From contig JBHEQS010000008.1 in NCBI GenBank assembly GCA_046530765.1, forward strand, positions 1 through 64,000: a DNA stretch of 64,000 nucleotides. The letters are read 5' to 3'. A model generated the notes under the pieces. That model worked only from the letters and a program-made list of their open reading frames with translations. It ran no database searches and was not told the DNA's origin. The translations under genes and the position numbers were made by a program. How positions within the stretch are numbered: the first letter of the stretch is position 1; each line of letters begins with the position of its first letter. This stretch comes from Arsenophonus sp046530765 (GTDB lineage Bacteria; Pseudomonadota; Gammaproteobacteria; Enterobacterales; Enterobacteriaceae). Below are positions 50,510 through 59,799 of this stretch, one piece after another.

Positions 50510-51192
50510 GTAAAAAGATTAAGTATAAATAAAATATTAATAATCATAACATATTATTCTAATTATGTAACAGATTTAGCTTTCATTTCTATTGTAGCTA
50601 ATAAAAATATTTAACCTGATAACATCTTGTTCTTAATATCTATTTCGATATAAGATCCATATCTAGATTAGCAGTAATACTATATAATAAAATTATTTAT
50701 TTAAAATTGTTCTATTAAGAAATTTTTCTTTTATATTCTATTAACAATTTATATATAAATAAAATTTTTCTTAAAGCATGAATTTTATCTCCAATAAATT
50801 ATTTTTTATTTATTTAATATAACAATGGATTAAATTTTAACATAAAATAATTAAAATTTAATAAAATGAAATATAAATAATAATAGACTGTATGAATATA
50901 TAAATATTACTATTTTATTTAAAATAGTTTATATAGAACTTCTCTAGAATATATTTATAATATTTGTATACACTTAATTTTATAATAATATTGATTTTAA
51001 ATTAAATTAAAATACACCTACTCAACTAAATTAGCATATACATGTATAATTTAATTATTAATATTAATAGCAATTATGTTTAATGTTTTTATATAATTAT
51101 TTTTACATTAAAATATCTATTTAATAACAAAATATACTTAAACGATATTAAGTGTATAATTAAATGATAACTTAATAATTAAAATTAATATT

Positions 51193-52101
51193 ATGAACAT
51201 GCTCGATATTAATGCAGTGAAAGATTTTTTTTTAAATTTGCAAAATAAACTATGTAGAAAACTAGAAGATATTGATAAAACTGAAAAATTTTCAGAACAT
51301 AACTGGAAGCATAAAGAAAAAGGAGGTGGTCGTAGCTGTATACTAAAGCAAGGTTCAATTTTTGAACTAGCTGGTGTTAATTTTTCACATATAGGCGGTA
51401 AAAAATTACCACCTTCTTCCACAGAAGGTCGTCCTTTTCTATCGGATCGACAATACCAAGTAATGGGTGTTTCTTTAGTTGCTCATCCATTAAACCCTTA
51501 TGTTCCAACAGCTCATGCTAATATTCGATTTTTTATTGCAGAAAAGTCAAGTAAATCATCGGTATGGTGGTTTGGTGGTGGCTTTGATTTAACCCCTTAT
51601 TATGGATTTGAAGAAGATATTATACACTGGCATAAGACTGCGAAGTCTTTATGTTTACCTTATGGAAAAGAAATATATCCAAACTATAAAAAATGGTGTG
51701 ATCGCTATTTTTTTATTAAACATCGTAATGAGCCTAGAGGTGTTGGGGGTATTTTTTTTGATGATTTAAATAAACCTGATTTCATTACTTCATTTAACTT
51801 TACTCAGGATGTAGGCAACGGTTTTCTTAAAGCATATTTACCAATTGTTAAAAAAAGAAAGGATACACCTTGGGGTGAACGAGAACGTCAATTTCAGTTA
51901 TATCGTCGTGGACGCTATGCAGAATTTAATTTGTTATGTGATCGCGGAACAATGTTCGGCTTACAGACAGGAGGTAGAACAGAATCAATATTAATGTCAT
52001 TGCCACCTCTAGTAAGGTGGGAATGTAACTATTATCCTGAATCCAATTCAGATGAAGAAAAACTTTATAATAATTTTTTAATCGAAAAAAATTGGGTATA
52101 A
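51193..52101 (+). CDS. hemF: Oxygen-dependent coproporphyrinogen III oxidase
   Basis: HemF converts coproporphyrinogen III to protoporphyrinogen IX using O2, downstream of HemE. The 302 residues (E. coli 299) carry GGGRSCILKQG, GVSLVAHPLNPYVPTAHANIRFF, WWFGGGFDLTPYYG, YKKWCDRYFFIKHRNEPRGVGGIFFDD and RRGRYAEFNLL with GGRTESILMSLPP. Two cysteines replace residues that are not Cys in E. coli, which is of unknown effect. In E. coli hemF is not next to der, so this junction is rearranged. It faces der and shares a terminator hairpin at 52110-52136. An O2-using step suits an aerobic host tissue. Confidence 0.97.
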   Translation: MNMLDINAVKDFFLNLQNKLCRKLEDIDKTEKFSEHNWKHKEKGGGRSCILKQGSIFELAGVNFSHIGGKKLPPSSTEGRPFLSDRQYQVMGVSLVAHPLNPYVPTAHANIRFFIAEKSSKSSVWWFGGGFDLTPYYGFEEDIIHWHKTAKSLCLPYGKEIYPNYKKWCDRYFFIKHRNEPRGVGGIFFDDLNKPDFITSFNFTQDVGNGFLKAYLPIVKKRKDTPWGERERQFQLYRRGRYAEFNLLCDRGTMFGLQTGGRTESILMSLPPLVRWECNYYPESNSDEEKLYNNFLIEKNWV

Positions 52102-52109
52102 ATATAATC

Positions 52110-52136
52110 TGCATTCTTATTTTAAGAATGCATTTT
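52110..52136 (+). terminator. hemF terminator overlapping the der stop
   Basis: TGCATTCTTA pairs with TAAGAATGCA around TTT, followed by TTTTATT. The right arm is also the end of der on the other strand (codons for Met-His-Ser-stop), so the terminator of one gene lies within the coding end of the other. Confidence 0.75.
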
Positions 52137-53624
52137 ATTACTAATATTTCTATTATGTGATATTAAACGTTTATGCCTGTGCATCTGAGATTGTATTAAT
52201 TTATTCTTTTTAAATATATAAGGATTATTTCCTTCTTTAAATTGAATACGAATTGGTGTGCCAGTAACTCGTAATGCATATCGAAAGTAGTTCATTAAAT
52301 AATTTTTGTAAGAATCAGGTAAATCAGATACTTGATTACCATGAATAACAATAACTGGTGGATTATAACCGCCTGTATGAGCATATTTCATTTTTACTCT
52401 GTGACCTCGTATAATTGGTGGCTGATGTTTTATTTCTGCCATTTTCATAATACGCGTTAATAATGCAGTTCCTGTTCGACGTGTTGCAGATTTGTAAGAT
52501 TCATGAATAGACTTAAATAAATTACCAACACCACTATTATGTAATGCTGAAATAAAATGTACTTTGATTAAATTAGTAAAACATAGTCGCAAATCTAGAA
52601 TATTTTTTAGCACTTGACGATCTTTTTGTAATATACAGTCCCACTTATTGACAACAATCACCACAGAACGTCCAGCATTCAAAATAAAATCTAGTAATGA
52701 TAAATCTTGATAAGAAATTCCTTGAATTGCATCAACAACATGCAAAACAACATTAGCATCCTTAATTGATTGCAAAGCTTTGATCACAGAAAATCTTTCA
52801 ATAGTTTTAGTTATTTTCCACCGTCTGTGGATCCCGGCAGTATCAATAAGTATATATTTACATCCATTTCTCTCCATAGGAATATAAATACTATCACGAG
52901 TAGTACCTGGCATATTATAAACAAGCACTCTTTTCTCTCTTAAAATACAATTAGTTAATGTAGATTTACCAACATTTGGTCTACCAACAATAGCTAATTT
53001 AATTGGTGATGAAGATGAATAAAAAACTTCTTCTTTATTATCTTTAATTTCTACTTTTTTTTCTTGATCAAACAGATATCTATAATTAACTTTTTCTTTA
53101 GATAATTTTATATTATTAATTAATTTTTTAGAAGAATATGTCAAAATAACTTTTTCAATTAGTTGTGATATCCCTAGTCCGTGTGATGCCGAGATTGGAT
53201 AAATATCTTTTATACCAAGTATATAAAAATCACTTAATATTACATTAATATCTAAACCGTCAGTTTTATTTGCTACTAAGTAAATATCTTTTTTATAATT
53301 ACGTAAATGTTTAGCAATAGTATAATCTAATGGCATCAATCCTGATCTAACATCAACTATAAAAAAAATAATATTAGCTTCTTGTATTGCTAGTAATGAT
53401 TGAGACGTTATATAAGTTTCTATTCCTTTTTTTGAATCATCAATACCACCAGTATCAATAACAATAAATTCATGTTCTTCAAATTTTACTTTCCCGTACT
53501 TTCTATCGCGCGTTAAACCAGAAAAATTAGAAACCAATGCATCTCTAGTTTTAGTTAATTTATTAAATAAAGTAGATTTACCAACATTTGGTCGACCTAT
53601 TATCGCGATAACAACAGGTATCAT
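52122..53624 (-). CDS. der: GTPase Der (EngA), ribosome assembly
   Basis: Der is the tandem GTPase needed for 50S subunit maturation. The 500 residues (E. coli 490) have two G domains. The first has GRPNVGKST at 10-18, DTGG at 57-60 and NKTD at 119-122; the second has GRPNVGKST at 214-222, DTAG and NKWD. A KH-like C-terminal domain follows, with a basic tail slightly longer than in E. coli. It is the last gene of the minus-strand cluster and lies 77 bases after bamB. Its 3' end is part of the hemF terminator. Confidence 0.97.
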   Translation of the reverse strand: MIPVVIAIIGRPNVGKSTLFNKLTKTRDALVSNFSGLTRDRKYGKVKFEEHEFIVIDTGGIDDSKKGIETYITSQSLLAIQEANIIFFIVDVRSGLMPLDYTIAKHLRNYKKDIYLVANKTDGLDINVILSDFYILGIKDIYPISASHGLGISQLIEKVILTYSSKKLINNIKLSKEKVNYRYLFDQEKKVEIKDNKEEVFYSSSSPIKLAIVGRPNVGKSTLTNCILREKRVLVYNMPGTTRDSIYIPMERNGCKYILIDTAGIHRRWKITKTIERFSVIKALQSIKDANVVLHVVDAIQGISYQDLSLLDFILNAGRSVVIVVNKWDCILQKDRQVLKNILDLRLCFTNLIKVHFISALHNSGVGNLFKSIHESYKSATRRTGTALLTRIMKMAEIKHQPPIIRGHRVKMKYAHTGGYNPPVIVIHGNQVSDLPDSYKNYLMNYFRYALRVTGTPIRIQFKEGNNPYIFKKNKLIQSQMHRHKRLISHNRNISNKMHS

Positions 53625-53701
53625 TTTAGATGCCTCAAAGAAATTAAAATTGATATCTTGATGTTAACATTCATAATATAAAAAAAGTAACACATATAAA
53701 A

Positions 53702-54880
53702 TTAATGGCTTATAAGATATACAGTTCCATCTTTTGCTTGAATAAGCAATTTATTATTAAAAATTATTGGCTTAATCTGTATTCCAGAACTATTAATTTT
53801 ATTTTTAACAATAAATTTTCCATCTTGTATATCTAACCAGTAAAGATAACCATATTTATCACCAACTACTAAGTAGTTACCACAAATAGCAGGTGCAGTT
53901 AAATTACGATTTAACAAGTCGTCTTGAGTCCATAAAGTTACACCATCACTTTTGTTAATAGCAAATACTCTATCATTTTGATCAACCAAATATATAATGT
54001 TATTGACAATAATAATATCATTTACGGATCCTAAATTGCGTTTCCATATAATTTTTCCTGAGCGCATATCCATTGCAACTAAATCACCATTGTAAGCAAC
54101 AGCAAAAATATCTCCTGATTTGATATCAATAACTGGCGTCATATTGACATCATGCAAACGATCAATTTCAGTTAAACCATGAATTTGAGAAATATATTGT
54201 TGCCATAGAATCTCTCCTTGAGTAAGCATTATAGCACTAATACGTCCTCCATAACTACCAACAATAGCTACATTATGATCTATAGCAGGTGCTGATTTTC
54301 CTCTTATTGATAATAGTGAATTACCTAAATCAGTACTCCATTTGCTATGCCCAGTTTGCGCATCTAATGCCTGTATAATACCATTATTGGTGTGTATCAA
54401 TAATAAATTATTAGCAATTACTGGTTTAGAAAGCGCCTCTCCTGAAACATCTTTTTCCCATGCAATTTTTCCATTAATCTTACTTAATGCAATAACTTTA
54501 CCTGTTTCTGTTCCTATATAAAGTTTATCGCTTGAAATCGTCAATCCACTGAAAAGTAATGCAGGTAAATTAGTCTTAAAAAAATTAATTTCTTGTGATA
54601 AATCAATTGACCATAATATGCTACCTGAATAAACATTCATTGCCTTTACAGTCCCTTTTCTATCTGCTGCATAAACAACAGAATCGCTGTAAACAGGTGA
54701 AAGTTTAGAATAATGCTTTCCACTTCCATTACCTATTGATTGATGCCAAACGATAAAAGGTGAAAATTGATTTCTTATATTATGAAGAGTCGATAATCTT
54801 ATAATTTTTTTTTCTGCTGAGCATCCAATTAATAAAGTTGTCGTCAATAAATAAATCAAGAGTATTCTACCAAATTGCAT
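53702..54880 (-). CDS. bamB: Outer membrane assembly lipoprotein BamB
   Basis: BamB helps the BAM complex insert beta-barrel proteins into the outer membrane. The 392 residues equal the E. coli length. A signal peptide (1-19) ends in lipobox LIGC with Cys20. The rest is an eight-bladed propeller of PQQ-like repeats, seen as recurring (I/V)(A/Y)AL(D/N)...G...W stretches such as VIALSKINGKIAWEKDV and IQALDAQTGHSKWSTDL. It sits between yfgM (14 bases) and der in the enteric order. Its retention implies that an outer membrane with beta-barrels is kept. Confidence 0.96.
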   Translation of the reverse strand: MQFGRILLIYLLTTTLLIGCSAEKKIIRLSTLHNIRNQFSPFIVWHQSIGNGSGKHYSKLSPVYSDSVVYAADRKGTVKAMNVYSGSILWSIDLSQEINFFKTNLPALLFSGLTISSDKLYIGTETGKVIALSKINGKIAWEKDVSGEALSKPVIANNLLLIHTNNGIIQALDAQTGHSKWSTDLGNSLLSIRGKSAPAIDHNVAIVGSYGGRISAIMLTQGEILWQQYISQIHGLTEIDRLHDVNMTPVIDIKSGDIFAVAYNGDLVAMDMRSGKIIWKRNLGSVNDIIIVNNIIYLVDQNDRVFAINKSDGVTLWTQDDLLNRNLTAPAICGNYLVVGDKYGYLYWLDIQDGKFIVKNKINSSGIQIKPIIFNNKLLIQAKDGTVYLISH

Positions 54881-54894
54881 CTTATATATTCCTA

Positions 54895-55515
54895 TTAGTT
54901 TGGTAAACTATTAATTTTTATTTTTAATATTGTTTTCATAATTTCAGATCCTCTTGACTCAATTCCTTTATAATAAGCCGAACGAGCACCAGCAATATCA
55001 CCTTTTTTTAGCAATAAATCGCCACGAATATCTTCAATAATAGTATTCCATCCTTTATTCTTCACGTTAGTCAAAGAAATTAGAACTTTATCTGTCTTGT
55101 TTAAAGCTAATTGAACGCGCGCTAACCTGAGATTTATTAAATCTTTAAGATCATCCAATTTAGCAATTTCTAATGCCTTTAATAATGTTTTTTCTGCATT
55201 AATAATATTATTATTTTCTACAGCAATTTTAGTTAATTCAATATTGGTGAATACACCATATATATTATTAATTTTATTAGCAAATTGTTCAGCAGCAATT
55301 AGATATTGTTTTGAATCTTTCTCTAATTGAGAAGAAATTTTTTCAAAGTCTTCAGAACTTTTCTCTAAATTACTTTCATTATGCAATTGCCAATAATTCC
55401 AACAAATAATTATACTAACTACAATAACTATAGAAATTATTAACATTTTATAATTATTAACAAAAAAATTTTTTATAACGTATATAAGTTTGTTTTTAAT
55501 GTTATAAACTTCCAC
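54895..55515 (-). CDS. yfgM: YfgM, ancillary SecYEG translocon protein
   Basis: YfgM is an inner-membrane protein with periplasmic TPR-like repeats that associates with SecYEG and the chaperone PpiD in E. coli. The 206 residues (E. coli 206) have a short cytoplasmic N-terminus, one membrane helix (about 23-41, MLIISIVIVVSIIICWNYW) and a helical periplasmic domain ending in repeats such as GDLLLKKGDIAGARSAYYKGI. Sequence conservation is lower than in its neighbours, but length, topology and position between hisS (11 bases) and bamB make the call firm. Confidence 0.92.
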   Translation of the reverse strand: MEVYNIKNKLIYVIKNFFVNNYKMLIISIVIVVSIIICWNYWQLHNESNLEKSSEDFEKISSQLEKDSKQYLIAAEQFANKINNIYGVFTNIELTKIAVENNNIINAEKTLLKALEIAKLDDLKDLINLRLARVQLALNKTDKVLISLTNVKNKGWNTIIEDIRGDLLLKKGDIAGARSAYYKGIESRGSEIMKTILKIKINSLPN

Positions 55516-55526
55516 TGAATCTCCTT

Positions 55527-56804
55527 TTAACCTAAAAGTTTAGTTAAACATACAGAAATTTTCTTCTGAGAAATTTTTTGCTGTTCTCCAGTACGTAAAT
55601 TTTTTATTGTAATTTCACCAGATTGATATTCATTTTCACCTAAAATTAAAGCAATTTTTGCCTGGTATTTATTCGCTTGAATTAATTGTTTCTTAAAATT
55701 ACCATTTCCATGATGTGTCATTAATTTCAAATTCGGCATCTGATCACGAATTTTTTCTGCCAGCACCAATATGTCACTCTTGCTTATTTCACAACAGCTA
55801 ATCAAATAAGCATCAACTGTATCATATTTAATAATAAAGTCCGGATTAATCTGTCGAACTAATAGCACTATACGTTCCATTCCCATTGAAAATCCTACTC
55901 CAGAAGTCGGTATACCTCCTAGTTGCTCTACTAGGCCATCATATCTACCTCCTGCACATACAGTACCTTGAGCACCCAATACATCAGTCACCCACTCAAA
56001 TACAGTGCGATTATAGTAATCTAAACCACGAACCAAACGTTGATTAATTTTATATTGAACGCCGCACGAATCAAGCAATTTGCAAAGATCACGAAAATGT
56101 AGTTTTGAATCATCACCAAGATAATCAGAAATCAATGGAGCATCATTAAGAAGTTTTTGTATCTTTGGACTTTTAGAGTCAAGGATACGCAATGGATTAG
56201 TTAATAATCTATATCTAGCATCCTTATCTAATTTATATTCATATTTTTGAAAAAAAATGACTAGTGCATTTCTATATTTTATTCTCTCAGATAATGATCC
56301 AATAGAGTTTAATTCTAACGACAGATGTTTAGTAATTCCCAATTCACGCCACCAACGTGCTGTCATAATGATAAGTTCAGCATCAATATCAGGACCTTCC
56401 AAACCAAAAACTTCCACACCTAATTGATGGAATTGACGATAACGTCCTTTTTGTGGTCGCTCATAACGAAACATTGGTCCCAAATACCAAAGACGTTGTT
56501 GTTTATTGTAAAATAAACTATGTTCAATTCCAGCGCGCACACAACCAGCTGTATTTTCTGGACGAAGTGTTAAACTGTTGCCATTTCTGTCAGAAAATGT
56601 ATACATCTCCTTTTCAGCTATATCTGTTACTTTACCAATTGCGCGATAAAATAGCGAACTTTTCTCTACAATAGGGGTTCGTATTTCACTAAAGCTATAA
56701 CTAGTAATTATTTGTTTCAATTTATTTTCAATTTTTTGCCAGAATTGAATATCGTCAGAAAGACAGTCATTCATACCTCTAATAGATTGAATGTTTTTAT
56801 CCAC
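55527..56804 (-). CDS. hisS: Histidyl-tRNA synthetase
   Basis: HisS charges tRNA-His. The 425 residues (E. coli 424) include class II motif 1 around VEKSSLFYRAIG, motif 2 with MFRYERPQKGRYRQFHQLG, the HisA loop RLVRGLDYYNRTVFEW and motif 3 GFSMGMERIVLL, then the anticodon-binding domain from about 330. In the histidine-binding loop RPExTAGCVR the residue between Glu83 and Thr85 is Asn, where E. coli has Gly (from memory). The rest of the pocket is normal. It lies 113 bases after ispG and 11 before yfgM. Confidence 0.97.
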   Translation of the reverse strand: MDKNIQSIRGMNDCLSDDIQFWQKIENKLKQIITSYSFSEIRTPIVEKSSLFYRAIGKVTDIAEKEMYTFSDRNGNSLTLRPENTAGCVRAGIEHSLFYNKQQRLWYLGPMFRYERPQKGRYRQFHQLGVEVFGLEGPDIDAELIIMTARWWRELGITKHLSLELNSIGSLSERIKYRNALVIFFQKYEYKLDKDARYRLLTNPLRILDSKSPKIQKLLNDAPLISDYLGDDSKLHFRDLCKLLDSCGVQYKINQRLVRGLDYYNRTVFEWVTDVLGAQGTVCAGGRYDGLVEQLGGIPTSGVGFSMGMERIVLLVRQINPDFIIKYDTVDAYLISCCEISKSDILVLAEKIRDQMPNLKLMTHHGNGNFKKQLIQANKYQAKIALILGENEYQSGEITIKNLRTGEQQKISQKKISVCLTKLLG

Positions 56805-56917
56805 GTTATTACTCTATGTAAAAAACTTAATATAATATATATTATAAAAGTAAATATTAAGAATAGGCAACTTATAAATAAATTACATCAGTATTATTTT
56901 TAGTCATTATTATTAAA

Positions 56918-58039
56918 TTACTTATCTAATTGTTTTATATTAATTCGATGATTTTCAGATAACATAATGGCTTTTTGGCGAATTTTGGCTTCTAATTGAT
57001 CTATTATGCCATCATTGTCTAAACGTTCTTTTTGACGAACACCATCTTCATAAAATCCGCTCTTTCTTCTTGCCCCTGTTACACCAATAGTAGACACTTC
57101 TGCTTCGCCAGCACCATTAACAACACAACCGATTATTGAAACATCCATTGGTGTAATAATGTCTTCTAATCTCTCCTCTAAAGCATTAACTGTACCGATA
57201 ACATCAAACTCTTGGCGTGAACAGGTTGGACAAGCAATGAAATTAATACCACGTTCCCTGATGTGAAGTGATTTTAAAATATCAAAACCTACTTTAACTT
57301 CATCAATAGGATTAGCGGCTAATGATATACGCAATGTATCACCAATGCCCTCAGATAATAGTATTCCAATCCCAATAGCAGACTTTATAGAGCCAGATCT
57401 TGATCCACCAGCTTCTGTAATACCTAAATGTAAAGGATTATCAATTTTATCAGCAAGTAAGCGATAAGCCTTAACTGTTAAAAAAACATCTGAAGATTTA
57501 ACGCTAATTTTAAATTTATCGAAATTTAATTTATCTAGTATATCTACTTGTCGCATGGCAGATTCAACTAACGCAACGGACGAAGGCTTACCATATTTTT
57601 CTTTAATATCTTTTTCTAATGAACCACTATTGATTCCGATTCGAATAGGAATGTTTTTATCACGTGCACAAGAAATAACTTGCCTAATGCGATTTTTATT
57701 ACCAATGTTTCCTGGATTGATTCGCAAACAATCAGCACCATATTCAGCAATTTTTATAGCTATGCGATAATCAAAATGAATATCTGCAACAATAGGAACA
57801 CTTACTTGTTGCTTGATAAGCTTAAATGCTTCAGCTGCGTCCATTGTTGGTACAGAAACCCGTACAATATCAACACCGATTCGTTCTAAAGATTTAATCT
57901 GTTTGATTGTTGCTAAAACATCAATTGTGTTAGTGTTTGTCATGGATTGCACTGTAATTGGCGCACCGTTACCAACAGGAACATTGCCTATATAAATTCT
58001 AGTTGATTTACGTCTTTTTATCAATGCATTATCGTGCAT
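56918..58039 (-). CDS. ispG: 4-hydroxy-3-methylbut-2-en-1-yl diphosphate synthase (IspG/GcpE)
   Basis: IspG reduces MEcPP to HMBPP in the MEP isoprenoid pathway with a [4Fe-4S] cluster. The 373 residues (E. coli 372) keep the cluster ligands Cys270, Cys273, Cys305 and Glu312, with a TIM-barrel N-terminal domain (KSTRIYIGNVPVGNGAPI, ADIHFDYRIA, CLRINPGNIG). The motif NGPGE of E. coli is NGAGE here (residue 310 Pro to Ala). It is separated from rodZ by a strong hairpin terminator (58082-58113), so it probably has its own promoter in the 140-base spacer. Confidence 0.97.
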   Translation of the reverse strand: MHDNALIKRRKSTRIYIGNVPVGNGAPITVQSMTNTNTIDVLATIKQIKSLERIGVDIVRVSVPTMDAAEAFKLIKQQVSVPIVADIHFDYRIAIKIAEYGADCLRINPGNIGNKNRIRQVISCARDKNIPIRIGINSGSLEKDIKEKYGKPSSVALVESAMRQVDILDKLNFDKFKISVKSSDVFLTVKAYRLLADKIDNPLHLGITEAGGSRSGSIKSAIGIGILLSEGIGDTLRISLAANPIDEVKVGFDILKSLHIRERGINFIACPTCSRQEFDVIGTVNALEERLEDIITPMDVSIIGCVVNGAGEAEVSTIGVTGARRKSGFYEDGVRQKERLDNDGIIDQLEAKIRQKAIMLSENHRINIKQLDK

Positions 58040-58081
58040 AAGTATACCCCGACATTTTCAATGATACTATATATTTCTATA

Positions 58082-58113
58082 ATTAAAGCCATCGAATTAA
58101 CGATGGCTTTAAT
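58082..58113 (-). terminator. Bidirectional-looking terminator between rodZ and ispG
   Basis: ATTAAAGCCATCG pairs perfectly with CGATGGCTTTAAT around AATTAA. The GCCATCG core is flanked by A and T tracts on both strands. It lies 67 bases past the rodZ stop and should end the rodZ transcript. Confidence 0.85.
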
Positions 58114-58179
58114 ATAATTTATTTGAAATTTGTCATTATTTGTAGATTTTATACTAGATATATTCTGGAATCATTTCAT

Positions 58180-59211
58180 TTACAATCCAGGCAGTTTAAA
58201 ATTAGCAGGTCGATTAATTTTAATAAATCGAGTTAGATCAATTGCGTTTCCTTTAAATATCAGTTTAACGTTTGCTGGTATGCCAATATTAAACTGATAA
58301 GGAAGTTCTCCTTTTAATTCAAGTTTTTGTCCAGCATTTTTAATACCTCTAAATAAAATTTTACCTTTAGCATCACGAACTTCCAACCAACACTCACCAT
58401 TAAAGCTAATTACAACTTCACTACTTGTATATTTTATTGCATCAGAATCAGTATGCGTAGAATCTTTTTTTGTCGTATTTTTCTCTAAATTATCATCTAT
58501 TTTGTCAGACAACTGTTCTGTTTTCATTTTTTCTGAATTTGTTGACCCAATATTAATATTTGTATTACTATTTTTTAATGTTTCAGAAAGTATCGTTGAT
58601 CTAGATGTAGGTGATATAATATTATTATCTATTTCTGTATTTCTAGATTGTATATTGTCTTCTATTTGTGATTTATTTACATTATTTTTTTTACTAATTT
58701 CTGTTTCGATCTCAGAAGAAGAGAAAGAATCTTCAGACATCATATCAGAGCTATTATGTCCTGCCATAATAGCAATTTCTTGTTTTTGTACCTTGTACTC
58801 TTGCCACCACCACATGCCTATCATAATAATACAAATAATAATAATTATCCATGTTAATTTCATTAACCAACTTTCTCTGTTTTTGGATATTTTTCCTATA
58901 GAATAGCTTTGCCTTGGAAAAACTACTGACGATTTTGTAGGTTCATGTTTTTTTAATAATTCAATAATTTCTTTTTCTGGAATTTTTACTAATTTTGCAT
59001 AAGAACGAATATAACCACGTAAGAAAGTAGGATCAACACAATTGAAATTGCTATCTTCCTCCATCTCACGTATTGTGCATACTTTTAAACATAGTCGCTT
59101 AGAAACAATTTCTCTTGAAAGATTAAGAGTTTCCCTGGCCTGCAATAAACGTTGGCCAATAGTAATTTCTATTTTTTCTGTTTTAGGTTTATTATTCATT
59201 AGTGGAAACAT
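58180..59211 (-). CDS. rodZ: Cytoskeletal protein RodZ
   Basis: RodZ links the MreB cytoskeleton to the cell-wall elongation machinery and maintains rod shape. The 343 residues (E. coli 337) have a cytoplasmic helix-turn-helix domain (about 17-75; LCLKVCTIREMEED, TFLRGYIRSYAKL), one membrane helix (about 118-136), a Ser/Thr/Asn-rich periplasmic linker (about 150-245) and a C-terminal beta domain (ECWLEVRDAKGKILFRG). A second in-frame ATG four codons on (59199) could be the true start. A hairpin terminator follows. With murB it suggests that the cell keeps a shaped wall. Confidence 0.94.
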   Translation of the reverse strand: MFPLMNNKPKTEKIEITIGQRLLQARETLNLSREIVSKRLCLKVCTIREMEEDSNFNCVDPTFLRGYIRSYAKLVKIPEKEIIELLKKHEPTKSSVVFPRQSYSIGKISKNRESWLMKLTWIIIIICIIMIGMWWWQEYKVQKQEIAIMAGHNSSDMMSEDSFSSSEIETEISKKNNVNKSQIEDNIQSRNTEIDNNIISPTSRSTILSETLKNSNTNINIGSTNSEKMKTEQLSDKIDDNLEKNTTKKDSTHTDSDAIKYTSSEVVISFNGECWLEVRDAKGKILFRGIKNAGQKLELKGELPYQFNIGIPANVKLIFKGNAIDLTRFIKINRPANFKLPGL

Positions 59212-59799
59212 TAATTTTTAAGTTTTAACATCATGAAGGTTTTTAAAAAAAATTACTAAATAAGCTAATAAAAACCATCATACCAATAATATTTCTTATT
59301 CTTACTTTTCAAAAAAAATTTCAATAATTAAGACCACTATGTCCTTCCTTTTGTTTAAGTTTAATAATCTTTTTAGATATATATTTAAAATATAGAAATC
59401 ATGAATAATAATATTACATATCTATAATATTGCTAATTATTAATGAATGAATTGGTACCAAATAGTTCAATGTTATATCTGATTTACTTGCATACAGTTA
59501 CTGTAATAAGCTTTAAACCTAAACTAGCAGTCGTATTTCTTGTTATTTTAACATCTTATTTTTTAAAAAATAAGATGTTATTTAATAATTTTATTTTAAT
59601 AAATATGACAACTCATAATTAACACATATAACAATAGTGATATTTTTTTTTAAAATATATACTAGTTTTTAAAATTTACTAAAAATATACTAATTTATCA
59701 ATAATAAATATTATTATATCATTCTTATTTATTTATATAAAATGAATCTTAATATCTAAATTATATTTTACTGAATTAATATTTATATTGAATTTGATA
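59212..59799. other. Spacer between rlmN and rodZ
   Basis: In E. coli little DNA (pilW/yfgA context) separates rlmN from rodZ; a pilW-like gene, if ancestral here, is gone. The 588 bases contain one strong element, the 32-bp palindrome at 59549-59580, and no reading frame of interest. Confidence 0.65.
59549..59580. terminator. 32-bp perfect palindrome downstream of rlmN
   Basis: TAACATCTTATTTTTT is joined directly to its reverse complement. It lies about 220 bases past the rlmN stop and may be the terminator of rlmN or of a lost gene. As in several other cases there is no loop. Confidence 0.55.

Larger units (their letters stand above)
46874..51192. other. Large non-coding desert between uvrC and hemF
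   Basis: About 4.3 kb with no credible gene; a 69-codon A/T-rich frame at 49154 is not convincing. It holds a pentamer array (47048-47082), an inverted pair of the same pentamer (48141-48201), a hexamer array (50480-50509) and hairpins at 47121-47184, 48326-48341, 49043-free sequence aside, 49084-49110, 49200-49230 (14-bp arms), 49543-49596 (13-bp arms) and 50320-50359. The last is a good orphan terminator. Confidence 0.75.

Noticed and set aside
58502..58906. 134-codon plus-strand frame inside rodZ
   Set aside because: Antisense of the rodZ linker and membrane segment; hydrophobicity is a mirror effect.
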